DNA of 64,000 nucleotides from Acidobacteriaceae bacterium (GTDB lineage: Bacteria; Acidobacteriota; Terriglobia; Terriglobales; Acidobacteriaceae). The position numbers and the translations under genes were made by a program. How positions within the stretch are numbered: position 1 is the first letter of the stretch; every line of letters begins with the position of its first letter. The stretch spans positions 98,061-162,060 of the forward strand of contig PLGG01000012.1 of the NCBI GenBank assembly GCA_003138515.1, written 5' to 3'. A model generated the notes under the pieces. The model saw only the letters and a list, made by a program, of their open reading frames with translations. It did not search any database and was not told the DNA's origin. Positions 51,840-60,928 of the stretch are shown here, piece by piece.

Positions 51840-52946
51840 ATGGTCCCTTTTCAGCTAGTCCCGCGACGATTGCGCGCGCCGGCGCTTTCGCTGGCTGTTC
51901 TCCTTATCTCGCCGGCGGCCATTTTTGCGCAAGACGCCCCGCAGAGCGTAACGATCCAGCAGGCACCGAGCGCGCCGAGCGGCCAAAGCTCCAAGCCGCT
52001 GCCATTGAAGCCCGCCGTTCCCGGCACGGGTAGAAATTTGCGGCTGATTTTGAAAGACGGCTCCTACCAATTAGTGCGCGATTACCAGATCGCGGGCGAC
52101 CGCGTGCGCTACTTGTCGCAGGAGCGCGGCGAGTGGGAAGAATTGCCGGCTGACCTGGTGGATTGGGATGCGACGAACAAGTGGGCCAAGGATCACGCCC
52201 AGCTGGTTGACGAGAATTCTTCCCCGGCGATGAAAGAGGCCGCGGACATCGACAAGGAAGAATTAGACGAGCGCGACGACGAAAAGGCGCGCATGCCGCA
52301 GGTGGCCCCGGGAGTGGAGCTGCCGGATGAGGAAGGCGTTTTTGTGCTGGACACTTTCCAGGGCACTCCCGAGCTGGTGGAGCTGATTTCGAAAGATCTG
52401 ACGCTGAACACAAAGAACCGGAAGGGAGTCGCGGTGCTGAATCCGCTGGCGACGCAGCGGGCGAACCTGGAACTGGAAGGCGCGAACGCCAAGGTTCACC
52501 TGCACGTGAACGATCCGGCGATTTATCTCTCGCTTGGCGTGGAGACGGGAAACGAGCCGGTTCTGTCACACCCTCTGACCGTGGATACGAGCGGGGCGAA
52601 AGCGGTGAATGGCGGGAAGCACGGGGCACATTCGGCGCAGTCAGGGTTCGCGATTGTACGGGTGGACGAGCGGCAGGCAGTACGCATCGTAGGCGCCGTT
52701 CATGTGAGCCCCACAGGGACCGTGACGCAGGACGAGGATACGATCGCCACCAAGGCGGAGATTCTGCCGGGCAAGCACTGGATGAAGATTCAGCCGCTGC
52801 AGACGCTGACCATCGGCGAGTACGCGCTGGTGGAGATTCTTTCTCCGTCGGACATCAGCGAGTCGGTGTGGGATTTTCGCGTGGACCCGAGACTGGGAGA
52901 TAATCCCGGTTCGATCGGGCCGATCCTGAAACAGCCGCGCAACTAA
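51840..52946 (+). CDS. Secreted protein of unknown function
   Basis: A 368-residue exported protein. Residues 1-31 are a signal peptide ending IFAQDA. Residues about 60-110 (LILKDGSYQLVRDYQIAGDR) look like a small beta domain common in acidobacterial secreted proteins. An acidic stretch follows (EAADIDKEELDERDDEKARM). The rest is beta-rich, with VRIVGAVHVSPTGTVTQDED and a C-terminal WDFRVDPRLGDNPGSIGP. No enzymatic motif. Its TAA overlaps the converging MFS gene stop by three bases. Confidence 0.8.
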   Translation: MVPFQLVPRRLRAPALSLAVLLISPAAIFAQDAPQSVTIQQAPSAPSGQSSKPLPLKPAVPGTGRNLRLILKDGSYQLVRDYQIAGDRVRYLSQERGEWEELPADLVDWDATNKWAKDHAQLVDENSSPAMKEAADIDKEELDERDDEKARMPQVAPGVELPDEEGVFVLDTFQGTPELVELISKDLTLNTKNRKGVAVLNPLATQRANLELEGANAKVHLHVNDPAIYLSLGVETGNEPVLSHPLTVDTSGAKAVNGGKHGAHSAQSGFAIVRVDERQAVRIVGAVHVSPTGTVTQDEDTIATKAEILPGKHWMKIQPLQTLTIGEYALVEILSPSDISESVWDFRVDPRLGDNPGSIGPILKQPRN

Positions 52947-54187
52947 CGCAATCGATTTCTCCTGCGATTGCTGAAAACGAAATGCCCCAGCAGGATCAGA
53001 ATCACCACGGCGCTCGCCAGGGCATCGATGCCGGGCATGCCTCGCGGACCCCATAGCGCGTAGCCGCGGCCGTCGAGCCACGACATATACGCCACCGGAA
53101 CATTGCCCAGAGAGTTGATGATGGCGTAGCGCGAGCTGCCACTCTTTCCCGAGCTGCCGAGGAATTCCAGACAGACTGCCGTAAACAGCGCGTAGCCCGC
53201 GCCGACGGTGAAGAGAAAAAGCGCCGTGCTCACGAAATAAATCGCTGGCCGCTGCGGTCCCATGCTGAGCAATGCGAGGGTGGCCGCATTCGCTAGGCCC
53301 ACCAGCAAATAGGCGATGGACGAGCGCACTCGGACGGGAACCAGCAACGCCGAGAGTGCGCCGGCGCTGGTGAGCAGCGCGCCGCCAAGACCGTTGATCC
53401 ACGCCACCTGCGCCCCGCTCACTCCGTAGTCGCGAGCCAACTGCGGCAGCAGACCGATCATGGCGCCGCTGGCGCATGGCGCAGCGATCAGAAGCGTATA
53501 AGGAATGGCTTCCCAGCGTAGAAAGGTGGACTTGAACTCGCGTCCGATGCGCGCCAGGGTCCCCTCCAAGCCGTGTTCCCTTACCATTGATTGCGGCGGC
53601 GCGGCAAATGCGCTCAGTGCTGGCAAAATGACCATGGCTGCCACAATGCAGCCAAGCACCCCGAGAGGAAAGCGATCGGCGAACGACACCAGCAGAAAAA
53701 TCGCAACCGCACCAATAGTGAGCGAGCCGATTTGGTAAGCGCTGCTGGCGCGGCGCTTATTGGTCTCGCTTGTAAACGCACCCATTATGCCGCCGCATGC
53801 CGCCGCAACAATTACGCCGAAGCACGCGCCAAGGAAAAGCAATGCCACGGCCCACGGAGTCGCAAGCGAGTGCTGGTGAAATGCGGCCAGCACCGCGACG
53901 GCCGCCGCGACGGCCGCAACCATGATCCAGGTGCGGCGGCGCATCCAGAAATCCGTTACCGGGCCCCAGAGGAAATAGATAGAGTGGGGTAGCATAATCA
54001 GCGCGGAGATGCTGGCCGCGCGATCGGGCGTGACTCCCTCGTTGCGCAGCAGAAAGGTCAGCGCTCCGCTGGCAAGGCCGAGGGAAATCACCGCGTCGGG
54101 CGCGATGAGAAATGCGAGGAGCCAGGGACGGTCGCGCGGCGTCGCCAGGGATTGAGTCTCGATCTCCGACCGCGCCGTTGGTGGCAT
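52943..54187 (-). CDS. AmpG-like major facilitator transporter
   Basis: A 414-residue membrane protein with about 12 helices. LMLPHSIYFLWGPVTDFWMRRR-type sequence between helices 2 and 3 (as LPHSIYFLWGPVTDFWMRRR) is the MFS loop with basic residues. FLGSSGKSGSSRYAIINSLG and AYMSWLDGRGYALWGPRGMP near the C-terminus resemble the AmpG (muropeptide permease) branch. The substrate cannot be assigned, since no peptidoglycan-recycling gene is near. The first 20 residues are cytoplasmic. Confidence 0.85.
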   Translation of the reverse strand: MPPTARSEIETQSLATPRDRPWLLAFLIAPDAVISLGLASGALTFLLRNEGVTPDRAASISALIMLPHSIYFLWGPVTDFWMRRRTWIMVAAVAAAVAVLAAFHQHSLATPWAVALLFLGACFGVIVAAACGGIMGAFTSETNKRRASSAYQIGSLTIGAVAIFLLVSFADRFPLGVLGCIVAAMVILPALSAFAAPPQSMVREHGLEGTLARIGREFKSTFLRWEAIPYTLLIAAPCASGAMIGLLPQLARDYGVSGAQVAWINGLGGALLTSAGALSALLVPVRVRSSIAYLLVGLANAATLALLSMGPQRPAIYFVSTALFLFTVGAGYALFTAVCLEFLGSSGKSGSSRYAIINSLGNVPVAYMSWLDGRGYALWGPRGMPGIDALASAVVILILLGHFVFSNRRRNRLR

Positions 54188-54398
54188 GAGAGTTAGCGTA
54201 GCATCCGACCTATTTGGAGGCGTTCCCAGCGTCTGAGTTGGCGGCCCAAGTGGTTGCTTGAAAAGGCTTTAGCGGCGAGCCCGGAGCTTACGCGGCATTG
54301 AGGCTGGGGGAGATTGTGGGGAGCAGGCTCCCACCTATGCGGGATACCAGATCGATTCTGGCGTGGGCTAAGCTCGAAACGAATACAGCGGGAGAAAC

Positions 54399-55283
54399 AT
54401 GGGCACACCGGCGGTCGATTACTACGAGTTTCTCCAAATCAGCCCCAACGCGGATGCCGAGACGGTCCACCGGGTCTATCGGTTCCTTGCGGCGCGCCTG
54501 CACCCGGACAATAACGAAACAGGCCATGAAGAAAACTTCCGCCTGCTCAAGGCCGCCTATGACGTATTGGCGGATCCGCGGCGGCGCTCGGAGTACGATG
54601 CGGCGCGGGCCCGGACACAGGCGCCACCGGAACCGCTCGCCACGACGATCGATTTCATGGATGCCCTGGAGGGCGAGCTGAACAGGCGGCTGGCAGTATT
54701 GGCGGTTCTTTACTATCGGCGGCGCACCAGCCCGACTTATCCCGAGGTTCCCCTTTCCGAGATCGAAGTGCGGATGGGTTTCCCGCGCGACTACCTGGAC
54801 TTTACGTTGTGGTATCTGCAGAAGAAGGGATACGTAACCAAGGCGGACAACGCGCAGTACACGCTTTCAGTGGAAGGCGTGGACTTTGTGGAGACACAGC
54901 GAGGGAACATTCCGACCCTGCACAAACTGCTGACCAGCGGTTCGGGATCGAGCGTGGAGGATCTGGCGCGAGCGCGACACAAAGAAGCGCCTGTTGCCGC
55001 ACCCGAACCTATTGTTGCTGCACCAACGACGACTTTTGCCGGAACTGTCAGAGGCGAAGCAAGGCAACCCGCGAAAAATCGCCCATTGGGCGCTCCCGGA
55101 CCAATCATTCTGCCTTCATCGATGAGCCAAAAGGACGAGCGGCGCCGAGGCAGGCGCCGCGTGGGCAAACCCGATCTCCGCGACAAAAAAGCGGAGCGGC
55201 GCTATCACTTCAGGGACCGGCGAGAGACACCGCAAGTCCAGCCGACATCCGACACGCCGCTACTCGCGAGCGGCGATTCCTAA
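54399..55283 (+). CDS. J-domain protein with winged-helix-like middle
   Basis: A 294-residue protein. Residues 6-68 form a J domain (DYYEFLQISPNADAETVHRV) with the essential HPD at 35-37, so it should stimulate an Hsp70. Residues about 88-165 (YPEVPLSEIEVRMGFPRDYL, WYLQKKGYVTKADN) look like a winged helix. The C-terminal 120 residues are Pro/Ala/Arg-rich with a basic segment (RRRGRRRVGKPDLRDKKAERR in parts). There is no Gly/Phe region or zinc finger, so it is not DnaJ itself but a specialised co-chaperone. Its 3' end overlaps the converging regulator gene by 24 bp. Confidence 0.88.
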   Translation: MGTPAVDYYEFLQISPNADAETVHRVYRFLAARLHPDNNETGHEENFRLLKAAYDVLADPRRRSEYDAARARTQAPPEPLATTIDFMDALEGELNRRLAVLAVLYYRRRTSPTYPEVPLSEIEVRMGFPRDYLDFTLWYLQKKGYVTKADNAQYTLSVEGVDFVETQRGNIPTLHKLLTSGSGSSVEDLARARHKEAPVAAPEPIVAAPTTTFAGTVRGEARQPAKNRPLGAPGPIILPSSMSQKDERRRGRRRVGKPDLRDKKAERRYHFRDRRETPQVQPTSDTPLLASGDS

Positions 55284-56615
55284 AGCCTTCATCTTGCGGT
55301 AGAGGTGGCTGCGCTCAAGGCCAAGCAACTCGGCGGCGTGGCTGATGTTGTTGTGAGCCTCTTCAATCTTCTTGAGAATATATTCGCGCTCGTACGCATC
55401 GCGCGCCTGCTGCAGGCTGGAGAATTCCTCAGTGGAGCGTGAGCCTGCCTTGTGGGTAAGCGGCGGCAGATGCTTGCGCTCGATGCGCAGGACGCGAGGA
55501 TTGAGAATGAGAACGCGTTCGATCACGTTCTTGAGCTCACGCACGTTGCCGGGCCAGTGATATTGCGCGAGGGCGTCCAGAGCCTCCTCGGCGATCTCGA
55601 CTCGCGGGCGGCCGTACTGACGGCCAAATTCGAGGAGAAACTCGCGCGCCAGGAGCGGAATATCCTGCTTGCGCTCGCGGAGCGGGGGCACGAAGAACGG
55701 CACTACGTTGAGGCGGTAGAACAGATCCTCACGGAAGTTGCCCTTGGCGATTTCTTCTTCGAGATCCTTGTTGGTGGAAGCGATGACACGGACGTCCACG
55801 CGCAAAGGTTGCGTACCGCCCACAGGCGTGAACATTTGATCATCGAGGGCGCTGAGAACTTTAGCCTGGGTCTTGAGGCTCATGTCGCCCACTTCGTCCA
55901 GGTAAAGCGTTCCGCCGTCGGCGCGCTCGAGGGTGCCGCGCTGCTCGGGAGGGCCGCCGGGTTGCGCGCCATGACGATAGCCGAAGAGCTCTGCCTCGAT
56001 ATGCGCTTCAGGGATGGCGGCGCAGTTGAGCTCGACGAAAACTCCGTCGCGGCGGAGGCTTTCAGCGTGGATGGAGCGCGCGATGAGCTCCTTGCCGGTG
56101 CCTGACTCGCCGTAGATGAGTACGCGCCCGTTGGTGGGGGCCATCAGCTTGATTTGCTGGCGAAGGGCCTTGAGCGGCACGCTTTCGCCGGTGAGCACGG
56201 CGGCGGCGCTGAACTGGCGCTTGAACTCCTCATTCTGAGTGCGCAGACGGCGAGCCTCGACGGCATTCTTGAGGACGATGAGGGTGCGCTCAAGCGAGAG
56301 CGGCTTTTCAAGAAAGTCGTAGGCGCCCAGCTTAGTGGCCTTCACGGCCGCTTCGATGGTGCCGTGGCCGCTGATGATGACGACTTCAGGCCTCATCTCG
56401 GGCGTGAGATCGCGAATCTCGGCAAGCAGGTCAAGGCCGTCACGGCCGGGGAGCCAGATGTCGAGCAGCACCACGTCGTAGGGGGTGTCACGCAGCAGCA
56501 CCATGGCTTCGTCGGCATCGGCTGCGCCGGCAACGCCGTAGCCTTCTTCGCACAGAATCTCTTCGAGCGAACTCCGAATCTCCGCTTCGTCGTCCACAAC
56601 AAGGATGTGGTTCAT
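55260..56615 (-). CDS. NtrX-like response regulator without GAFTGA
   Basis: A 451-residue NtrC-superfamily response regulator. The receiver domain has phospho-acceptor D52 (LLDIWLPGRDG). The AAA+ domain has Walker A GESGTGKE (169-176) and Walker B TLYLDEVGD (236-244). The Fis-type helix-turn-helix is at the end (AAELLGLERSHLYRKMKAL). At the GAFTGA position (216-221), which contacts sigma54, the sequence is GAQPGG. It is therefore unlikely to activate sigma54 promoters in the classical way and may act as a repressor or with sigma70. The NtrX of Brucella is a known member with a degenerate loop. The gene overlaps its kinase partner upstream by four bases. Confidence 0.92.
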   Translation of the reverse strand: MNHILVVDDEAEIRSSLEEILCEEGYGVAGAADADEAMVLLRDTPYDVVLLDIWLPGRDGLDLLAEIRDLTPEMRPEVVIISGHGTIEAAVKATKLGAYDFLEKPLSLERTLIVLKNAVEARRLRTQNEEFKRQFSAAAVLTGESVPLKALRQQIKLMAPTNGRVLIYGESGTGKELIARSIHAESLRRDGVFVELNCAAIPEAHIEAELFGYRHGAQPGGPPEQRGTLERADGGTLYLDEVGDMSLKTQAKVLSALDDQMFTPVGGTQPLRVDVRVIASTNKDLEEEIAKGNFREDLFYRLNVVPFFVPPLRERKQDIPLLAREFLLEFGRQYGRPRVEIAEEALDALAQYHWPGNVRELKNVIERVLILNPRVLRIERKHLPPLTHKAGSRSTEEFSSLQQARDAYEREYILKKIEEAHNNISHAAELLGLERSHLYRKMKALGIAARE

Positions 56616-58894
56616 GAAGCGACACCCTTCACTTGTTCCGTGTCGGCAGTTGCGGTTGCGTTCGAGGCGACTTGTTCCACCAGGGGCAGGCGCAGCAGAA
56701 AACGCGCGCCTTTGGGGACGTTGGCCTCAGCGCTGATGGAGCCACCGTGTTCCTGGACGATTTTGGCGGCGATGGAGAGGCCCAAGCCCGTGCCGCGGCG
56801 CTTGGTTGAGTAGTAGGGCAGGAACAGACGCTCGCGAATCTCGTCGCTCAAACCCGATCCGGTGTCGGAGACGGTGACTTCAGCGGCCGCGCCGTCTTCG
56901 CTCAGAGCGGTGCGCAGGCCGAGGACGCGCAACAGGCTGCCTTGCATGGCTTCAGCCGCGTTGTCGATGAGGTTGGCCAGGGCGCGGCGGATGGCCTCAG
57001 GATCGGCGAGGACAGGCGGCAAGCCGGGCTCGAGATTGCGCTGCACGGTGATGGCTTCGAGCCTGCCGCCGAAGAGCGCGAGGGCTTCTTCGACGATTTG
57101 ATTCACGTCGCATGGGCGAGGCTGGGGCGCGGGGAACTGCGCCAGAGCGGAGAACTGGTCCACCAACATGCGGAGGGTAGCGACGCAGCCGAGAATGACC
57201 TCGGTGCACTTGCGGATAATGCTGGGTGACTCAGGCTGGCCGCGATCGAGGTGCCTGCCGATGCGCTCGGCGCTGAGAGCGATGGGCGTGAGCGGGTTCT
57301 TGATTTCATGAGCCACCTGCTGGGCGACTTCTTTCCACGCGAGCTGGCGCTGTGCGCGCAGGAAGTCGGTTGTGTCTTCGACCACGAGGACCGATCCGGA
57401 TTGCCCGCGGCCGAGATCGAGGCGCGCGCTGGTGATGGCGAGATGAAGCGTGCGTCCGTAGGCGTGATACTCCAGCTCAGTGGATGCGGCGCCCATGCGG
57501 CTGGCGCGGCGGATGACTCTGGCAAGCTCATCGGCACAATCGGCAGGCAGCAGCGATGCGATGCTCTGGCCGGCCAAAGGAACATCCAGCCGAAGGCCCA
57601 TCAACGCGGCAAAGGCGCGGTTGGCCTGAAGCACGACGCCGGCCCCGTCGAGCGTGACAACGCCCGAGGGAATGGTATCGACGATGGTCTCAAGCTCGCG
57701 GCGGCGCTCCTCGACGGCCAGATTGGCTGCGGTGAGTTGCGCCTGAGCAGTTTGAGCCAATTGACGGCTTGTCTCAAGATCCGAGGCCATGTGATTAAAG
57801 GAGCGCACAAGGTCGCCCATCTCTCCCGTGGCAACATCGGCTACGCGCTGCTCATACTTGCCCGCGGATATGGCGTCCATGGCATCGGCCAGCGCTTCAA
57901 CCGGGCGGGTGATTTGCTTGGACAGGAAGACTGCGAGCCAGACGCTGGAAAAGAAGACGAAGACAGTAACCAGCAAAAGCGTGAGCGACAAGGTGGTGCG
58001 AATCACGCGGCGGGAGCGGTAGAGCTGCAAATACTCGTCGGCGCCGGAACGAATGCGGGCGGTGGTTGCGTTGAGACCGTTGGGCATGGGCAGGACCGCG
58101 ATCACGATCTTGCCGGAGTGTGTGACGGCCATACCGAGCGCGTTTTCCTGGCCGGCGACATCGACGACAGGATTGTCATTGCGTTCGGCTGCGAGGAGAA
58201 GACCGGCCGAGAGCGGCCCGCGAAGCGGAGTCTCCTTCCAGTCAGCGTCGGGCGCCGACGCGCGCAGAAAGACAGGACTCGATTCGGGCGGAGCCTGGAA
58301 GCTCGCGAACATCCGCCTGTTGTTGTCGTAGACCAGAAAGAATCCCCCTTGGAGGGAAAGGCGACGCGAACTCATCACCTGCAGAAGAGCCTGGGAGTTA
58401 CCGTCAGGCGCTCCGCTTTCGGCTACCGACTCGGCCTCGGTTCGGGCATTGTTGGCCACGTATTCGACGAGCTCCTCGACGACGCTGGCGGAGTCATTGC
58501 GCAACAGCGAGGCGTCTGGCGAGAACCACCGTTCCAGCGAGCGGTTCAGCAGGTAATAGCTGAACAGAAACATGAGCGCTGCGGGCATGAAGGTAATGAT
58601 GACGGCGCCGATCACCATGCGCGAGCGCAGGCGCGCGCCCACGCCGCTGCTTCCCTGCCCTACGTAGACTTTGAGGACGGTGCGGAAGAGCAGGACGAGC
58701 AGCAGCAGCAATAACAGGAAGAGCAGAACTTCGAGGGCCGTGAGGGCGATGGTCTGAGCGTACGTCGCCGGATTGAGGAAATTGACGTTGGAGGTGTTGA
58801 ACCATTGCAGCGTTCCCAGCAAGACGAAGATCAGGATGGCTCCGCCGGTAAGCAGAACGATCGACCTGCGCCGCGAATCGGCGAGGAAACGCAT
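56612..58894 (-). CDS. NtrY-like membrane sensor histidine kinase
   Basis: A 760-residue sensor kinase. Membrane helices near residues 12-33, 45-70 and 90-115, and again at about 295-320, enclose a periplasmic sensor region. HAMP (about 320-375: KQITRPVEALADAMDAISAG) and PAS (about 400-500) domains follow. The HisKA box reads QQVAHEIKNPLTPIALSAER, with phospho-His. HATPase_c has NLIDNAAEAM, VSDTGSGLSDE and RGTGLGLSI. The TGA overlaps the ATG of the NtrX-like regulator (56612-56615), its cognate partner. NtrYX systems respond to nitrogen, redox or envelope signals. Which applies here is unknown. Confidence 0.94.
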   Translation of the reverse strand: MRFLADSRRRSIVLLTGGAILIFVLLGTLQWFNTSNVNFLNPATYAQTIALTALEVLLFLLLLLLLVLLFRTVLKVYVGQGSSGVGARLRSRMVIGAVIITFMPAALMFLFSYYLLNRSLERWFSPDASLLRNDSASVVEELVEYVANNARTEAESVAESGAPDGNSQALLQVMSSRRLSLQGGFFLVYDNNRRMFASFQAPPESSPVFLRASAPDADWKETPLRGPLSAGLLLAAERNDNPVVDVAGQENALGMAVTHSGKIVIAVLPMPNGLNATTARIRSGADEYLQLYRSRRVIRTTLSLTLLLVTVFVFFSSVWLAVFLSKQITRPVEALADAMDAISAGKYEQRVADVATGEMGDLVRSFNHMASDLETSRQLAQTAQAQLTAANLAVEERRRELETIVDTIPSGVVTLDGAGVVLQANRAFAALMGLRLDVPLAGQSIASLLPADCADELARVIRRASRMGAASTELEYHAYGRTLHLAITSARLDLGRGQSGSVLVVEDTTDFLRAQRQLAWKEVAQQVAHEIKNPLTPIALSAERIGRHLDRGQPESPSIIRKCTEVILGCVATLRMLVDQFSALAQFPAPQPRPCDVNQIVEEALALFGGRLEAITVQRNLEPGLPPVLADPEAIRRALANLIDNAAEAMQGSLLRVLGLRTALSEDGAAAEVTVSDTGSGLSDEIRERLFLPYYSTKRRGTGLGLSIAAKIVQEHGGSISAEANVPKGARFLLRLPLVEQVASNATATADTEQVKGVAS

Positions 58895-58927
58895 GGGGCG
58901 ATTATAGAAGGAACCGGGACGCGATGG

Positions 58928-59751
58928 TCAGATCTGCGAGCAATCGAGCGGGCTCAGGATCAGGTTGGTGATGTTGCTGACGATGGAGTCGAAGGCGTAG
59001 CGCGGGTTGGCCGAGAGTTTCTTCCAGGCTGGATCGTTGCGGAAGACATCCCATTTGGCATCGAGCTCGGCTAAATCTCCAAAGCTGAGCATGTAAGTAA
59101 GGTTGGGCATGCGTGAGCCGATGAGCGTATCGCCAAAAAAACCGGATGGAAGCCGGCGTTCAGAAACATCTCGAATTCGCCGGAGTGGAACATCTCCACT
59201 TTGCGGATGTGTTCTCCGTCGCTGGGGCTCTCGTAAGTCCGAAGCTGAAAGATCCGTTTGGCTTTGGTAGCGGCAGCAGCGGGCGGCGTGAGCTTGGGCC
59301 AGCCCGCGAAGGCAGCGAGAAGCGAAATCTCGGCGCGCTGAAAGGCGGGCGTCACAGAGGTGGCATTCCAGAAGGCGCCGGCGGCCTTCAGAAACTCCGC
59401 GTCCTCTGCCAGGCGCAGATCGAGTTCCGCAAGCGCCTCAATGGACGTGCCCGGGATGAGCAGGTAGTGCGCGGGCGTTTCAGGACCGATATCGAGCTTG
59501 AATGCGCCCACCGGCCCCAGCCCCATGCGGGCCAACGCCGGAATCAACGCGCCGGAGAAGTAGCTCTCGGTGACTTTGAGCTGTGGCCCGCTGACAAGGT
59601 TATACCGGCGCAACTGGTAGTACTCGCGGCGCGGGCCCGCGGAGGCCTCGGGAGCGGCGGTCGAAGGTGACGATACCTGGCCGACCGCTTCGCCGGCTGC
59701 GGCGAGTGTTGAGGCGGCAATGGATGCGGCGATAAAACGGCGGCGTTTCAC
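58928..59751 (-). pseudogene. NIPSNAP-family gene with a one-base frameshift
   Basis: GTG 59751 (GGAGG five to six bases upstream) starts a protein with an RRRFIAAS Tat-like signal and two NIPSNAP-type ferredoxin-like modules (YYQLRRYNLVSG; FQLRTYESPSDGEHIRKVEM). After FLNAGFHPVF the frame runs out of family and stops at 59071. The C-terminal part (GDTLIGSRMPNLTYMLSF onward) lies in another frame ending at 58928. The break is at a run of seven A at 59135-59141 (T on the coding strand). Eight would restore one continuous protein of about 274 residues. It is either a real mutation, a variable homopolymer, or a sequencing error. Confidence 0.85.
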
Positions 59752-59976
59752 TCGGTCCTCCGAAAGCGATTGTACCCGCCGGAAGGAGCAGGGGCCCTCA
59801 GGCCCGGGGCGAAAAAACAGCAACTATCCAGGCGCGACCGTGTTTTTAGAGTCCAGAGGCTCCGCTGAGCTTCGCCAGTTTTTCGGCACTCCCGCCGAAA
59901 CCTGTGCCGCCGTTCCCAAAAGGACGGCGGCATTTTTTTGTTTCCAATGTCTGATTGAGACTGGATCGTTCGGGAG
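59752..59976 (+). ncRNA. Possible small RNA ending in an intrinsic terminator
   Basis: A 225-bp gap without an open frame. On the plus strand it holds a stem TTTCGGC/GCCGAAA near 59882-59899, then GCCGCCGT (59906-59913) pairing with ACGGCGGC (59924-59931) and an A followed by seven T (to 59939). No plus-strand gene lies upstream to use this terminator; the flanking genes are on the minus strand. A short antisense or trans-acting RNA starting somewhere after 59770 would explain it. No convincing promoter was seen. Confidence 0.35.
59906..59939 (+). terminator. Strong intrinsic terminator without an upstream gene
   Basis: An 8-bp perfect GC-rich stem, a ten-base loop and an uninterrupted run of seven T on the plus strand. 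All nearby genes are on the minus strand. Confidence 0.8.
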
Positions 59977-60159
59977 CTAAGCGGACGGCGTTTTGCGACG
60001 GCCTTTGCGAGCTTCAAAACGCTCGGGCCGGAGCGCGATCAGGTTCTTGGGAACTTCGCGGCAGGCGCAATAAATCTGATGCGCGCTGTGCCATTGGATT
60101 CTCTGGTCCAATGTAGCTTTTGGCGGCATCTTGTTCTGTTCGTGCCAGAGTTTGTTCAT
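59977..60159 (-). CDS. Small conserved protein, WHxxH type
   Basis: A 60-residue protein (MNKLWHEQNKMPPKATLDQR). The middle, RIQWHSAHQIYCACREVPKN, has a His-rich helix and a CxC pair and resembles small proteins with a KMPKNATLxQRxxWHxxHxxxCxC pattern seen in several phyla, without known function as far as I can tell. The ATG at 60159 has only weak purine-rich sequence upstream. A TTG at 60174 is in frame. It lies just after the DUF1080 gene on the same strand. Confidence 0.6.
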   Translation of the reverse strand: MNKLWHEQNKMPPKATLDQRIQWHSAHQIYCACREVPKNLIALRPERFEARKGRRKTPSA

Positions 60160-60192
60160 GGGTTCGTCTTTCAAAAAAGCAATGGACTCGCG

Positions 60193-60894
60193 CTATGGCA
60201 ATTCCCGAACCTTGAGATCCTTGAACGTGATCGGATAGCCCTCGGATTCCAGGCCGACGTAGCCCTTGTCGAGGCCCACTTTGGTTGTGTTCACAACTTC
60301 TCCGTTCACGGCGAGAGTGCACGTGTCGCCGGCGCAGCGGATGTCGTAAACGTTCCATGCGCCGGCTGGCTTCACGCGGTTTTCCTTCATATCTTTTTTC
60401 AGGTCGAAGTACGTGAGCTTCCCGTCGACCGGAGTTTGGCCAAAGATGTATCCGCCGTCGAACTGCGTTTGGGCCTGGTGCCAGATGGAGCCGTCCAGAT
60501 TGTTGCGGAAGAAGACGCCGCTGTTGTATTTGGGGTTGGGCGTGGAGACGGGCGTAAAGCGCCATTTCACATGGAAGGTGAAGTTGGTGAACTCGTGGTT
60601 GAAGCGCAACCATTCGTGGCCGCCATTGCCGTCGCAGACGATCTGGCGCCTGGCGGAATCGATGTGCCACTGCGCGACCTGACTGACTGGGTGGTCGGGC
60701 GGAATGGCGACGCGGGTCCAGGCGTCCTGCTCATTCGCGGGAAAGAAGTTGATGGTTTGGGCAGCGGCGGGCAGGGTAACCAACAGCAGCGCGAGGCACA
60801 GCGCGCCGTGCGGAGCGATAAAGCGAAAGCCGGTGAAGTAACCGATGACTCTTCCGGCGCGGCATCCTGATTGGCAAGCATTTCGAGAGGTCAT
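60193..60894 (-). CDS. Secreted DUF1080 (3-keto-disaccharide hydrolase-like) protein
   Basis: A 233-residue exported protein. ATG 60894 has GGGAG eight bases upstream. The frame to 60939 lacks one. A hydrophobic signal at about 25-47 ends at PAAAQT. The jelly-roll (concanavalin-like) domain of DUF1080 follows: GGHEWLRFNHEFTNFTFHVK in parts, SGVFFRNN, GAWNVYDIRC, VGLDKGYVGLESEG and ITFKDLKVREL, the typical ending. Members hydrolyse 3-keto-glycosides or bind glycans, and are abundant in Acidobacteria and Planctomycetes. Confidence 0.9.
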   Translation of the reverse strand: MTSRNACQSGCRAGRVIGYFTGFRFIAPHGALCLALLLVTLPAAAQTINFFPANEQDAWTRVAIPPDHPVSQVAQWHIDSARRQIVCDGNGGHEWLRFNHEFTNFTFHVKWRFTPVSTPNPKYNSGVFFRNNLDGSIWHQAQTQFDGGYIFGQTPVDGKLTYFDLKKDMKENRVKPAGAWNVYDIRCAGDTCTLAVNGEVVNTTKVGLDKGYVGLESEGYPITFKDLKVRELP

Positions 60895-60928
60895 TGATTT
60901 TTCTCCCAGGCGTTCGCGGTGACGCGGC

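Noticed and set aside
54316-54340. GGGAGC/GCTCCC hairpin upstream of the J-domain gene as a riboswitch
   Set aside because: A single short stem about 65 bp before the start, without any known aptamer features. Not enough to call.
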